From Grammothele lineata (Eukaryota > Basidiomycota > Agaricomycetes > Polyporales > Polyporaceae), in NCBI GenBank assembly GCA_002150815.3, contig NDFF03000092.1:248001-312000 (forward strand): a stretch of DNA of 64,000 bases. Direction: 5' to 3'. A program made the translations under genes and the position numbers. Shown one piece after another: positions 33,145 through 45,341 of the stretch; the stretch's first letter is position 1; the number at the start of each line of letters is the position of its first letter. The notes under the pieces are model-generated. The model was not told the origin of the DNA, did no database searches, and saw only the letters and a list, made by a program, of their open reading frames with translations.

Positions 33145-34801
33145 GGTGCGCGGTACTTATGTGCTCCCGGCGAGGGACGCTAGGCTGTGTGTTCGGGTGC
33201 GGGCCGGACGTCTGGCGAGGGAGAAGGGCAGGGGTGGACAGCAGCTAGGGCAGCGGCGGAGACGATGACGAAAGGGGGCGATGGGGCTGGGTGAAGACCG
33301 GGACGGAGGCGAGGTACGAGGAGGGGAGAGGGCAGAGAGACGTCACCGGGAGGGCCCCATCTCCGCCGCGGGCCTTATCAACCTCGCTGGAGCGCAGCGC
33401 GCGGGGCTGCACCGTCGTCGCGAGCCGCTCTGAATCACCGCATCCGAGTCCGCCCCTCGCCATCTCTTCCGCGGTCCGCGTTCCAACAGAACGTCCACCC
33501 ACGTCCACCATTCTAGCTTCCTCCTTCCCCGTGCCACACAATTCCAGTCCCAGGCCCGTCGTCGACGCTTCTCAGCATTTCCGTATGTCAGGGCGTATGA
33601 CGGCCGCTCGGAGTCACGCGCCTGGACGAGGTACGGTCAGTTATCGGAGCAGAAGACGATGGACGAGTGCGAGACTGCGGGACGAGAGCGAAGGCGCCGA
33701 TTTTGGCAGGTGCGATATGCCTTTGTGGCGATCGCGACATGGGCGCCTGTCAGAAATAGAACCCAGCTTGTTCCCCGACATGCACACAACCGCTCGCTTC
33801 CGCCCGCTCGCCGCTCTGCCCGCATCCTTCTCTTCGCCCGACGCCGAGTCACTGCCCGGGCGATGCTGCGCGCGCCGCGTCGTTATCTCTGCTGCTGGCC
33901 AGGACAAACCTTTCAAAGTACAGCCTTGCGATCGTCATGCGGGTGCTGCTTCCCGGGCGATACACGATGGCGTCATGCTCCCTCGCCGTCGTGCCTCGAG
34001 CGTCGGGCCGCGGAGACAGCATGCGTCTCCCATGGGCTCGCGCCATGGAAGGACGCCATGGGCGCTGTGGCGGCTTCGGAGTCCCTCTCTTCGTCCGAAC
34101 GGAACGTTTCTGCTTCCTTCGGTACAGCTGCGGTCGATCGTGCGCGCCGAAACCCGAGATGTGCAACGTGCCTGCTCCTCTTGGAGAACCGAGGATCCCG
34201 GGTTCCTCAATGAAGGTGAGACAATGAGGGCTGTAAATGAACGCGCTCACGTTATCTCCAAGACGCACAGTGGCGGCACACGCGAGCGGGTTATTGGCAC
34301 AGGCATGCATGTACTGCGAACAACCCCAGCGACCGTCCGCGACTTCCTTGACCGGTCGCACGTGACACGCGTATATTGGTGTGTCTCGTTACGGTACGCA
34401 TCGATATCGCAGCTTTTGGAAGGCTGTTCTTGTCTATCGCTGGGGTCACCTGTACCAGCTATCTGCATTCTTTCATGGATATACCTGTAATCCTATTCTT
34501 CTCTGTCGTTCAAGATGTTAGTGAGAGCTATTCACGTTACAGGACGCTACTTGAAGAAACCTGTAAGCCTGAACGGGACTGGATATGTGGCATGGAAGGC
34601 TGCTAGGTTAAAAGTCCGATGACGGACAGGCCTCGAGGAGCAAATTCGGGCGCTCACATGGCCTATTTATTTGCTTCGCCCCTACTAGTACTGCCCCAAG
34701 TGTACCGCTCGCAGCACTCCGGACTTGGCGCTTGGAAAGTCTGCCCTCCGCTCGTGGACAGACAAAGGAGCATTCCCACTCGCTGTGCGTCAGAAAGCAG
34801 C
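33145..34801. other. Intergenic region of 1.7 kb without a supported gene
   Basis: 5' flank of the protease gene and upstream region of WW paralogue 1. A long Arg/Ser/Pro-rich frame (33291-34490, +) is open by composition, with open frames on other phases and strands too; I do not consider it a gene. Confidence 0.45.
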
Positions 34802-36511
34802 ATGGACAACCTGAGCGCTACCAGTAGCCGCGATCAAGGTTCATTACCGCGCAGCAGGAGCATGTACGAGTTGGGGCGAAGACCTTCCCAAGCTCTACAG
34901 TTCGCGCAACGCCCTCAAGTGCATGGCCCGAGCGTGCTCGTCGGTGTTCTAGCTTCCACCGCTCCCGTGTGGGAAGAAGTTGATTCACCAGGCCTGATCC
35001 CTGATCTCTTTAACAACTACAACCATGCAAGCAGTGGAGCAAGCTCACCGAGGTGTGCATTGAAATATTTTGCATGTCTTCAGCCAATTTCTTGCTGGAG
35101 CATCTTATCATCACATACACGTAGTGAAATTATGCGCGGTCGTACCACTGCGGTGAAAGTTGAACACCACCTATGTCAAGACCCAAACGGAGTGGTGGCA
35201 GACGGGTTGGCAAAAGCACGCATTGACATCGTTCCTGTAGAGACGGTGCACATGAATGCAAGATAACATTGATTTCTTTCTACTGTATCTCTTCTGATAT
35301 GTATCGTACGTTATGAACCTATCTTTTAAAGCGCCATTCCACGTGCTACTGACTCAACAGATTGGAGACACTTCGCCACGGACCCCCGGGGACGTTTCAG
35401 CTTACCGCGTACACTCTGTCAGCTAATTATCTAGCATAAAGCACGTTTTACCTAGAACATCATCAAAATCAGCTGGAGGACATTGGATGGCTGAAATATA
35501 CTCGATCCGACTCAAAGAAGTCGTTCTACTTTCACAATCCCAATTTGCGGGCCACAACCAATACCGACCTCAGTGTTTCTTCCAACCTAGCCCTCGTTAC
35601 GGATCACATTGCTAGTAGCTACCTCAAGACGCCTCGCTACTTCATGGAATGCTGTGAAATATCGCTAGAAGTCGAGTCCGGATCTCGCAGCGATTCATGC
35701 ATCAGGGAGCATTGCGTGAATCACCAGGACGGCACCGTCACGTCGCCGTCTTTGACAAATCTCAGTGCTAATGCAATTGAAGACCCTTCGCTTTCGTTTG
35801 GGCGTGAGTTTCCAAGATTCAAGTCTCGCCTCGAATGAAATTTAGCCATGCTGATACCCCTCAGGGCTTGAGCATCATTATCGCTACTGGGAGTTCATCG
35901 CGGAACATCCCGATCATGCGCAGCTGCATCCTGCGCAAATGGCAGAAGTAATGTTGAGTCTGGAGCCGACGTCTATGGGTAATTCGATGCGAAAATTGCT
36001 TACGGAATCTATTTATGAGCTAAGGCCTCTCGTTTAACAGATCGTCTACTCGCAGCTTTGCCACGGTGGATCAAGTCGCGCCGTCGCGCTTTACTTCAAG
36101 AACGTAAGCTCTTACTCCAAGCCATAGAGAAGGGAGACCATAGCGCAAATGTGATGATTGCGGACTTGATGCTACGGAACTGTGAGTGTCTCATACTCAC
36201 AACCGTAGCACAGTATAACCAAACTTGAGGGGCTTCTGCCTCTAGTACAGCCTCAGCTCGATCGCGCTCGCCGCCGTCATACTCACGGGAGCTTCCGCGG
36301 GAGTACGAAATAAATTCCGACGTCGAAGGGCCGACTCTTGATTGTTGAACGCAGGCTGGGAGACGTTCTTGTAGTACTAGTATGTTCAACGTCACACGAG
36401 AATCCAGACGCCTTGACTTAGCATTGCTTGGTGTTCTTTCGTTTTGCTACAATGCACTTACTCTCGTCGTTGGGGTTGCATCAGCATTCAGCGCACGCTC
36501 AGCAGCTTGAG
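34802..36511 (+). pseudogene. WW-domain/membrane protein paralogue 1, degraded
   Basis: First and most diverged of three paralogues. Recognisable exons are one ending at 35041 (SSGASSPR), one at about 35109-35266 (SEIMRGRTTAVKVEHHL), the WW exon ending at 35803 (DIGWLKYTRSDSKKSFYFHN, then a CVNHQDGTV block), 35865-35978 (HYRYWEFIAEHPDHAQLHP; 114 nt as in the other copies), 36041-36181 (ending ADLMLRN), and hydrophobic blocks at 36251-36345 and up to 36511. No splice I tried joins 35266 to the WW exon with a short intron, and the exon after 36250 is out of phase with its hydrophobic frame. This suggests a decaying copy or unusual introns. Downstream lies a sequence repeated near 45.6 kb. Confidence 0.45.
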
Positions 36512-37261
36512 TCACGGTTTAAGGCAGCGACTCATGGCATGGTTTGTTCTGTATGCTGTTACCACTCGATCGAAACATTCAACGACGGTGTCGTCGCAAG
36601 GCGGCGCGATTGAACTTCTCACGTACGCACGGCCCACATGGGGCCTTTCGCCTGTATGCTTTCAGGACTGTTTCAGCTCGCGTTTGGACCTGCAATTCGA
36701 GCTACTCACCTTGAGACAGTAGTCCCGTGGTGGATGCGGGACGATCGACGCGACAGCAGCACAGTGTGAACTCGAGACAGTCAACGACGGATGAAAGCGC
36801 GGTCTCGTGATCTGAGCCACGTGGAAGGGGTCCAGGTCGGTAAATTTGGTGTGTATATTGTCGCCCCTTCGCGGAGGCAACCAACCGCCCGAGCACTGTC
36901 TCCGCCATCCTCACGGATACCTGACACAGGAAGAACGAGCAGCACGTAGGCAGACCTACAGGGATGTTCGCCGAATCGCTTCGCGCGCTCGTCACAAATC
37001 TACAAGCGCTGAAGTAGCGCTGAAGCGAACCCTGGGATCATCAGCGGAGTTCGAAATGCGCGAGACATGGGCCGCTGGTTCATCAAATTCAACTTCGCGA
37101 GTGCTACTAGTATTGTTCTCTTCGAGGTTCTTAGGCCCCCTTCAGCTACTCCTCCTGCCCACCAGAAATCTCATATCTTTCTATCCTGAGGAAATCTACA
37201 GGCATTTACCGAATACCTCCCTCTGCCCTTTCCCTTCCGAAGCAGCGATCCACAATCAGTT
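36512..37261. other. Intergenic, 750 bp, with a diverged duplicate of the 45.6-kb sequence
   Basis: 36756-36950 resembles 45600-45780: on the + strand both encode WSRDxSHV-like or RSRDLSHV-like blocks. A long pyrimidine-rich stretch at 37120-37240 is a typical core promoter for the HMG-box gene. Confidence 0.5.
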
Positions 37262-39507
37262 ATGCCTGTTAACCAGCCCATTGTTTCCGCGGGTAGTGCT
37301 AAGCATGTCCTCCCGCGTCCTTTCTCTCCATCGGGCCAGACAGGGCACTCACCGTGTGCTCCCGTACCCGCTCCTTTGGCTCCGCACCCACCGTCGCCTG
37401 GAGCCCGCCTACATGCAGCCCTCGAAGTCTCTACGGACGCCCCGGCCCGAGTGCGACTCCCGAAGCCCCCTGCCGTGTCCACCATTGCGACAGCTTTGCG
37501 GCGGCGTGCGATTACTATCTTTAACCTCCCCGCCAATAACACTCTCATAACCACTTCATCGTCTAGTTTACCCTCCGACGCCACCTCGAGATCCATTCTT
37601 TCGACACGATCGCCTATCCAGACCCTCTCCCCGGTATCTTCGATTGGTTCGGACTCCACTCCCTCTGTTCCTTCTTCACCAACGCTATCCTTGCAAATGT
37701 CACCGAGTCACAGCAATGCATCAAATACGAACGATGTCGTCGGTCTGCGGTCAAAGCTGGTCCAAGGTGACGACATCAAGCGGCCAGAGAATGCGTTCAT
37801 TCTCTTCAGGCGAAAGATGTGCGAGGAGCGCCAGGCCGAAGCCGCTGCAGCGCAGCAGGAGCAGGGCGCCCCTAGCCTGGTTGAGGACCCCCAGGTGAAA
37901 CTTCGCAAGACGATCTCCCAGCAGTGGAAGAGCCTCTCAGCAGAGGAGCGCCAGTACTGGGAGGATCTCGCCAAGGAAAAGAGGAAGGAGTACGAGGCTA
38001 TGTACCACGACTACATCTATCGCCCGCAGCGCAGCAGAAACAAGAATAATGAGTTCAATGGTCAGCCCCGTGTGGTGTCGGAGCACGATGCGGACGTAGA
38101 GCGTGTCTCATTCCGCCTCCCCACCTCGCCCCCGTCCTCTTGCTCCACTTCGAGCGAACATCCTCAAGGTGCCCCTCACGGACACAGGCATCGCGCGGTC
38201 TCCACGCCCCCGCCACCGCATATATCCGCATTCCGGACGATGCAGCTCCCGTCCGTTTGGCCCCCGCCCCCGCCCACGACCGCGTCCCAGACGGTTCAGC
38301 TCCCCGCCGTTTGGATGCAGACGCGCCCTGCATCGCCAACGCGCATATCCCGGCGGTCGCTGACGCCCGTCCCGGACATTCTCCCGCCTGACTCGAGCAA
38401 CCTCCAGGTGAGTCTCGTTTATGCACGCGCGTTGTGTGATGCACGGGAGTATGGCATGACGTTAACCTGCTCTTGCAGACACAACATGCGCAACAGCAGC
38501 AGCCGGGCGACGGCTCTCAAAGCATGTTCCCGATCTCGATAGACGGCGGCGGGATCGACTGCCCCCTGCCCCACCCGGCCAGCAACCCCGCTCAGAGCGA
38601 CGCATGGACCACGACGTTCGCCGGCAACCCCATCACAGCCTCCTTCATCTCTCCAGCCGAAACCTGCCACGAATTCTCCGGCCTCTCGCCCGCATCCTCC
38701 CACAGCAGCCCCTTCATGCCCGCCGACAACGTACATAACATGTCCTTCGGTCTGCGCCGGAAGCTGCAGCCGCACGAGGGCAACGTACTCAAGGGTGTCG
38801 TTTTGGACGAGGTAATGAGCGCGAAACCGTTCGGCTCTTGGTCTCCGTCAACGAGCATGGAATGCCTTTTTCCAGAGGACTTCGAGCTCAAGTCGATCCC
38901 ACCCATCGAGCCCGGCCTTGAGTTCGAGTGGCAGCCCTGGAACGCGGTACAACTGAAGCGCGAGGAGGATCCCGTGGACCGTCTCCGCTCGGATCATGTG
39001 CCGCGCGAGTTCGGTGAGCCGGGGAGCCAGGATCTGCTGCGCGGTCGCTCGCTTGCGTTCTCAAGTGAATCCCACTCAGAGTCTGGCGGGCCATTGACCA
39101 AGCGGCGCGCCAGGTCACAGCCCCCGCTCTCGTCCGGGCTGTACGGGCCGTTCGAGCTCACACGCGATCCAACGCTCTCTGTCGACGCCTTGAGCAGATC
39201 GCCCCAAACCAAAGCGATTTCTCTTACCCCTCCCTCTTCGTTGTTGCGTGAGATGCATTCTGCCGACGAGTCCCTGATAGACGACAGCTCGGAGTCGTCA
39301 TTGGAGGTGCCCGCCTTGAAGCCCTATAACATGGAGCCAGACTCTAATATCCCTGAGATGCCTGCACAAGTCGTTGGCGGAGAGCATGGCTCGATAAGCG
39401 CGTCATCTCCCGGAATGCTCGACAGTTTTTCCGGAGATACCGAGTCAATTTTGCGATTCGAGCCAGTACTTTCCCTCGAGGAAGGGACGGTCTCAAGGTA
39501 CGTATGA
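37262..39507 (+). CDS. HMG-box transcription factor, 724 aa (or N-terminal half of a larger fusion)
   Basis: Two exons (37262-38407, 38479-39507). Residues about 171-255 are an HMG box of the MATA-HMG class: DIKRPENAFILFRRKM in helix 1, then an Ala/Gln-rich insertion, QVKLRKTISQQWKSLSAEER, and YWEDLAKEKRKEYEAMYHDY followed by basic YRPQRSR. It should bind and bend DNA in the nucleus. Flanks are Ser/Pro-rich and disordered, with PPPHISAFRTMQLPSVWPP repeated in diverged form. The second exon continues without a stop to TGA at 39505-39507. A GTACGT donor at 39498, ten bases before that stop, joins in phase to the WW-domain exons downstream, so the 724-residue form may be only one of two products. 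Similar proteins in basidiomycetes regulate mating and fruiting; its targets are unknown. Confidence 0.8.
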
Positions 39508-39568
39508 CCTCGGTGGTTGTCCGTTCTTTCCGCTCGCGCTCTGACGATACAAATTCGTTCGTACGCAG

Positions 39569-41288
39569 AGAACACACGTTTTCTCACCCACTTCAAGACG
39601 TACCAATTCCAGCGATATCACATCCTACAGAAATGTTATCCCCAGAAGTAGCTCTTTCCGAAACGGAATGGCTCCCGCATGGTGCGACAAGGTCAGAAAT
39701 CCACATTCTTATCCCCTCGTTGCTGAGGCCGAAGGCCCACCGTGATTCCCCTAGCTGTGCCTGTATATCGAGTACAATTTATTCGTCGGGTGTGAAGAGA
39801 CAGCTACGATTTATCCCGAGGTAATGTATCTCTCGCCATCATGTGTGCTCTGTTCGCTCACAACATAGTGATTCAGCGCGTCATGCTTCGAGAACAGCGA
39901 AAGTCAGCTGAGGGACCTAGGATGGTCGCAATACAAACGCTTCAGCAACGGCGAATCGGTGGTTTACTTCCACAACTCCAAACTCCGAGTCACGACCAAC
40001 ATAGACCTCCGCGATCCCTCTAACTTAGCTCGTATTTCAGACCATATCGGGATCGGATATCATCTAAAGCATCCTGAGGATGTCGTGTTAACAGAATACG
40101 AAGTGTGGCTCGAAGAGAAGTCTCTAACCGAGCGAGAGGGTGACTCCTGGATCAGGGAGTACTACGTCAACCACGCAGAATGTACCGTGATCGCAATGGG
40201 CTCCCAAACCAGCCCCGATTCGGATGCCACTGACAAGCCGCCGCTCGCCTGTGAATCAAGTAAGATATCAGACCATTTGTGCTACGCGAAAAACAAGTAC
40301 AGTGGAACTGATCTGCTACAGGGCTTGAGATGCAGCGTCGCTACTGGGAGTTCGTCGAAGAACATCCTGATCATGTGCACCTCTCTCCACTCAAAGTGGC
40401 TGAGGTGATACTTTCTCTGCAACCAACATTGATGGGTGATTATAGCCGAGAAGTCGAGGAAAGTGACCTTGCATGAGCTGAACGTATTCTTAGAACGTCT
40501 CCTCGTTTTTCTGACGGGCCTTCTCCGCTCCCCGCTGCAAGAACACCAGCTCCTCATCCGCAACATGGAGAGGGGCGGTCCCGAAGGGAACGTTGCGGTT
40601 GCGCGCTTCATGCTACGGAACGGTGAGTTGTTGATGCAACTGTGAACGCTCTCGAGTCATACGATGCGATCAAACCTTTTTCGCCTTCAGCGACGTCTCA
40701 GCTTCGCGGTATTCGACAACGCCGCGGCCTCACTAACGCTTCAAGTCACTCGTGCGACCTCATCTATCACTCTAATTGCCGGCCTTCTGATGACATTTCG
40801 GGCATCTTCATGATGGTCAGTTTCGAGCCATTTACTTGTCGTTGTGCTCTACCCCGTGGAAATGCTAAATCATCCGTTCTGCTACTAGAATTCGATGATA
40901 TTACTGCTCTCCGTCGTCCTTGTGTCTCTGCCTTCTCTGGACGCCGCGTCTCGGTTTTCGGGAATGCTTTCTGTCGTCTTCGCTGGCGCTGGTGTAACGA
41001 TCACCGTTATCGGGGCAGCATTCGCGTCAATGCTCCTGCAGGAACAGGAGAGGAATTCCGGTGCAGGATCGTCGGTCTTAATCGTGATATGCAGTCTGGG
41101 AAGCGTGCTTGTGAGTGTTTACAGTGCCATAAACCAAGCCATGTCCTGATCTCATTTCCCCTGGTGTTTACCTGCGTCACAAGGATGCATGTTGCCGTGT
41201 CGTGTTGCCTATACTCGTCGTCGCAGCACTGTTGGCGTTCAATGTGCAATTAGCAGTGTACATCATGGTTAGGGGTAGCGTCTCGTAG
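39569..41288 (+). CDS. WW-domain/membrane protein paralogue 2 (5' exon shared with the HMG-box frame)
   Basis: Seven exons (39569-39820, 39877-40259, 40322-40435, 40494-40622, 40691-40815, 40889-41110, 41184-41288) give about 443 codons. They match paralogue 3 exon by exon, with identical 114-nt and 105-nt exons. The chain starts REHTFSHPLQDVPIPAISHP, followed by a WW-like module (LGWSQYKRFSNGESVVYFHN, then RVTTNIDLRDPS), a conserved Cys/His block (YYVNHAECTV), RRYWEFVEEHPDHVHL, and three hydrophobic segments: ILLLSVVLVSLPSL, a Gly/Ala-rich helix, and LPILVVAALLAFNVQLAVYIM. The first exon needs a preceding exon in phase 2. The only good donor upstream is 39497/39498 in the HMG-box frame. Either it is spliced to HMG, or it starts at an in-frame ATG (39331 or 39415). 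Function unknown. Confidence 0.65.
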
Positions 41289-42430
41289 CAATTTGCTTTG
41301 TAGATCCTGAAGTTGCTCGATCAAACTATTTACTAACGGCGTTTGCACTAAGGGGCTACGCGGAACTGGTCATACACGGATAGCTACTCGATGATGAACG
41401 AGGCACTCTCTTCCGTTCGCGGGACAAATCCCCGTTGAGGGGGATGGGTATGAAAGAACGTAGATATATGTCGTCCGACGTCAGAGGTACTAGGAGGCAC
41501 TTATGCGCTCGAAAGGAGGTGCGGATGGAACGGGGGTAGGACATGATGCCGGCGGCGACGATGCGAGGGCGGCAGCAACGGACTGGGGTCGGGGCCCCAC
41601 AGCCCGGAAGCGCAGGTTACTGAGCGCGAAGTACGTGGTGGGGGGCCTAAGGAGACACCGTCGGCCTACGTAGAGGAAGGGGGAGGGTAAATGCGCAAAG
41701 GGGGCACAATGGTACAGGGATTGGGGTCGCAACGTTTCGGCATGCGCGGGGATGAAGGGGCGCCGCGGTACACATGCAAAGCTGGGACGTGAGGGCAATG
41801 TGGCGCGCGGCGACGAGAAGATCGGTGTGTGCGACAGTGGGTGACTGCGCGTTGAAATGCGCGCGGAAAATCAAGGCATTGAGGCGCGGCGGCGGGAATG
41901 TGCGGGAAAACAAGGTCACGAGGATGGCATAGGAGGTGCGTGTGGGCGCAAGACGCGGGGGCGTGAGAGGGGGCGCTCGCCGCGACGGATCTCATATACT
42001 GTTACCACTGCACGCAGTACGTCGAGATATTAGTCGCCGTAATTCAGTCGTAGTCGAGTGAGATCACAATTATTTGCCATAGAGAAATCAATACAAGATA
42101 TATAAGGCCGCTGTACGATCCACATAGCTATGGACTATAAACGAGACCGTTACAGTCATGTCTTATATTCCTCCGGATCGTGGAGGATAGAACCAGTTTC
42201 CACTGATCCGATTCACCGCTTATGCTACAGCCTCATCGTAGGGGCGTGTACTTCAGTTGGCAGTTGGCACTTGACTTACTACTCTTACCTTGCTTCCAAT
42301 CCCCCATGTAACCTACGAGGCATCGTGCTTACACTAACACGCCTCCAAACTTCGAGTCTCAAGCTCTACCTCTGCGCCTCTCGATAAGCAACACAAGCGA
42401 ACTGGTTTTTCAATTGTTATCTGGCTGGCC
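41289..42430. other. Intergenic, 1.1 kb
   Basis: GC-rich 41500-42000 has open frames in several phases with Cys/Pro/Arg-biased, low-complexity translations and no motif. A TATATAAGG box lies at 42099-42106, about 330 bp before the next gene. Confidence 0.5.
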
Positions 42431-43042
42431 ATGGGAAATCGCACTGGCAACTCTCGGGCACCCGAGCTTGGCCGCGACACTCCGTCTCCTTCACCTCAAA
42501 CCCCCGCGCGAGACATTCCAGTCGCAGCACGCAACTGGATTGCATACGATCCGTGTTTCAAGTATGTCAAGGTCCAGGATAGGGGCGCAGATGGCATCCG
42601 GTTTATGCCGGTGGGTTGGATTTACTTTGACAAGAAGAAAGGAGAGGAGGAGTTACGTTTTACGATGGAGATGGTGCCGCCGGGAGAGGGAAAGGGGGAG
42701 AACTTGAAGAAGACCGTCGAGAATTGGGAGACCGAGTTAAACAACCGTCTGCAGATTGCGGAAATGATGTACCCGCCGTTCTACTGGTGGGATGACTTCG
42801 CCTCATTCGTCTTGGAACCGTACGAGGCCTATCTGGAGTCGCTGTCCGACTCGGAGCAACGCTCGCGGCTTAGGTGGTATGTCCCGATAGACTACCTGCG
42901 GCAGGCAAGTCCCCGGATGCGCCGCTTCATGGGCCCGCCCCCACCGCCCGAACGTGGTATGTCACGTGTCGTTGACGACCGCTCCATAAACTACGGCCTG
43001 GGAGAGTCACTGAAGCTGCCTGCCTTGAACCCTTTGACTTAG
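42431..43042 (+). CDS. Unknown protein, 203 aa, intronless
   Basis: A single open frame starts MGNRTGNSRAPELGRD and reads ARNWIAYDPCFKYVKVQDRG, then GWIYFDKKKGEEELRFTMEM, MMYPPFYWWDDFASFVLEPY and ends LGESLKLPALNPLT. Balanced composition, conserved-looking aromatic clusters and a position between two genes of the same strand support it as real. I do not recognise a family. Gly2 and Ser/Thr near position 5-6 would be compatible with N-myristoylation but this is weak. A TATATAAGG element 330 bp upstream could be its promoter. It sits between WW paralogues 2 and 3, so it may be part of the lineage-specific expansion there. Confidence 0.6.
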   Translation: MGNRTGNSRAPELGRDTPSPSPQTPARDIPVAARNWIAYDPCFKYVKVQDRGADGIRFMPVGWIYFDKKKGEEELRFTMEMVPPGEGKGENLKKTVENWETELNNRLQIAEMMYPPFYWWDDFASFVLEPYEAYLESLSDSEQRSRLRWYVPIDYLRQASPRMRRFMGPPPPPERGMSRVVDDRSINYGLGESLKLPALNPLT

Positions 43043-43077
43043 AAAAACTCCTCCTCTGTAAAGCGCGTCGGACCTGG

Positions 43078-45013
43078 ATGAGGAGTAGGCGGTCGTATGG
43101 ACAGGAGGAAGACAGATTTGATCGGACGCGTGCAACGCGTGTTGGTTTCTACTACGACTCCGAATCAGCACTGTCTGAGGTTAATCCGGTGCCTCGTTTA
43201 CCCGAGGCCAAGGAAGATATAAGGTATTTATAGTGAAGATTGTCTTCATCTTTCTCTCCTGATGCTACCGTGGGTTACCCTGCAGAGAACATACGCTTCC
43301 TCACTTGCTCCAAGATGTACCGATCCCAGCAATGTCACATCCCGCAGAAATGTTCACTCCAGAAGCAGACACATCGACCATATCGCTCCCGCAGAAGAGT
43401 ATAAGGTCAGAAATCTCCGTTAACGTCTTCTCGTCACCGATACTGAAAGTTTTTCATGATTCTTTAAGTTCCGATACGCTGTATTCGTCAGGTATCGAGG
43501 GCCAGCTGCAGCTCGTTCAGAGGTGAGAGACTATTACGCTATCACATGCAACCAGTTTGCTCACAGTACAACACAAAGCACGCTACGCCTACAAGGCAGC
43601 GAGAACCAGCTCGGGGACCTAGGATGGTCACAGTATACGCGCCCCAGCTTTAACGGATCAATGCCGTACTTCCACAACGCTAAGCACCGTGTCACAACTG
43701 ACATCGACCTGCGTATCTCTTCCAACCTAGCCCGTGTTTCCGACCATATTGGGCTCGGGTATCATCCGACGCGTCGTATGAACGTCTTCTTGACAAGATG
43801 TGAGGTATGGCTGCAAGAGGAATCCCGAACCGAGGGAGGGTATGACTCCCGCCTCATGGAATACTGCGTCAACCACACGGATTGTACCGTGACGCCCATG
43901 GATCCCGAGGCCGAACGCGATTCTGAGGGTACGATTACCCACCTATCTGTCTCGTATGAATCGAGTAAGACGACCGCTTCTTCGCTCTTCACCGGAATAG
44001 GCACTGTGGGACTAACTCCGTGCCTCAGGACTTAAGGCGCAATGTCAATATTGGGAGTTCGTCGAGGAACATCCCAGCCATGCGCTGCTGTCTCGGATTC
44101 CGGTGGCCAAGGCAATTTCAACCCTGGAACCAACATTCTTAGGTAATCACACTTAAAGAATCAAGGAGTATTCTTGTATGGTCTGAGCTGCCTACTAGAT
44201 CGTCTTTACGCTCCTCTGCGTTCAAGCTACCGCCACCGCTCTCCGCTTGAAGAGCGTCGACTTCACGTGAAAGCTATGAAGAATGGAGGCCCCGAAGGAA
44301 ACTTGCTAGTCGCGCGCATAATGTTACAACACAGTGAGTTGTAGCTACGAGCAACAATCCTCCCGATATACGCGCTTAGCATAACCCTCTTTCGCCTCCA
44401 GCAAAATCTCAGCTTGTCCGTATTCGTCGAGAGCGCAACCTCGCCGACGCTCCAAGTTGTCTGGGCAAACATATGTGTAACTCCAATAGCAACATCTCCA
44501 GCGACATCGGTGCTTTCATCGTAGTAAGCATGGAGTCTTCTCGCTATCGCGCCCAGGTGCATGAATTGATCCCCAAAGCTGACCACACACTCATTCCACT
44601 AGACCTCGATTATCTTGATGCTTTCCATCGTCCTCGTATCCCTGCCTTCTCCGGATGGCACGTCTCGGTTTCCGGGAACACTCTGTATCATTCTCTCTGG
44701 CGCTGGTACCACTACGGCGGCGTTCAGGACAGTCATCCCGTCAATGCTCTCAAAGGAACATGTGTCTGAAGACCTGGATTTCGACACTGAACCGTCGATT
44801 CTCGTGGCATTTCACGAGATGCTAGACATGCTTGTAGGCGTTTCTAGCGTTCTATATCGAGAACCCGGCTTGGACTTACCTTCGCTGGGTGCCCCTTTAC
44901 GCTACTAGGATGCGTGCAGCCGCTCCACGCTGCCCGTACTCGTCGTCGCGGCTGTAGTCGCATTCAACGTGCAGCTCGCGGTGTATGTGATGGTTGGGGG
45001 TAAAAATATGTAG
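43078..45013 (+). CDS. WW-domain/membrane protein paralogue 3, 495 aa
   Basis: Best preserved copy. Eight exons (43078-43223, 43286-43522, 43567-43964, 44029-44142, 44199-44333, 44402-44523, 44603-44833, 44909-45013) close one frame. Exon 1 encodes MRSRRSYGQEEDRFDR and ALSEVNPVPRLPEAKEDIR. Residues about 143-172 are WW-like (LGWSQYTRPSFNGSMPYFHN, RVTTDIDLR). YCVNHTDCTV and QYWEFVEEHPSHALL follow. Residues 385-461 hold hydrophobic segments (IILMLSIVLVSLPS, LCIILSGAGTTTAAF), and the last exon is a helix (LPVLVVAAVVAFNVQLAVYVM). The expected topology is a cytosolic WW part with C-terminal membrane anchors; WW domains bind Pro-rich peptides, but the partner is unknown. The exon 44402-44523 is also open in another, more hydrophobic frame, so its reading is the weakest point. 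Confidence 0.75.
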
Positions 45014-45341
45014 CATGTTCTTGTGCTGTATCCTGGTTTCGGTCAACAGAGACATTGACTAGCGCTCACGTCGAGGGGCGAAACGTAACCCAACACGTAG
45101 GCACAGCTTTGTAGGCACTCGGGGACGTACGAAGCGCGCTGTGAATTTAGGAAACGCGTATACGGCAATGGACAGGACAGAGTGTTGGAGGAACCGGAGT
45201 GTCGCCGAACTAAGGGGGTAAGTGAGAGATTGGCGGAAGACTCACCGATCCTTGTTCGCTAGCGGTACGACTCCATACTAGGAGCGTAAATGAGGCGTTG
45301 GTCCATTTGTCAGGAGATGGGCGCCCGAGCGATGTACGAGC
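45014..45341. other. Intergenic, 328 bp
   Basis: 3' flank of WW paralogue 3. Nothing recognised. Confidence 0.6.

Noticed and set aside
33291..34490. 399-codon open frame on the + strand
   Set aside because: Arg/Ser/Pro-rich with no domain; overlapping long frames are open on other phases and on the minus strand, as expected for GC-rich non-coding DNA; no promoter or splice pattern.
41490..41995. Two overlapping 100-codon Cys/Pro-rich frames on the - strand
   Set aside because: Both frames are open at once over the same DNA, with no motif, signal peptide or splice context.
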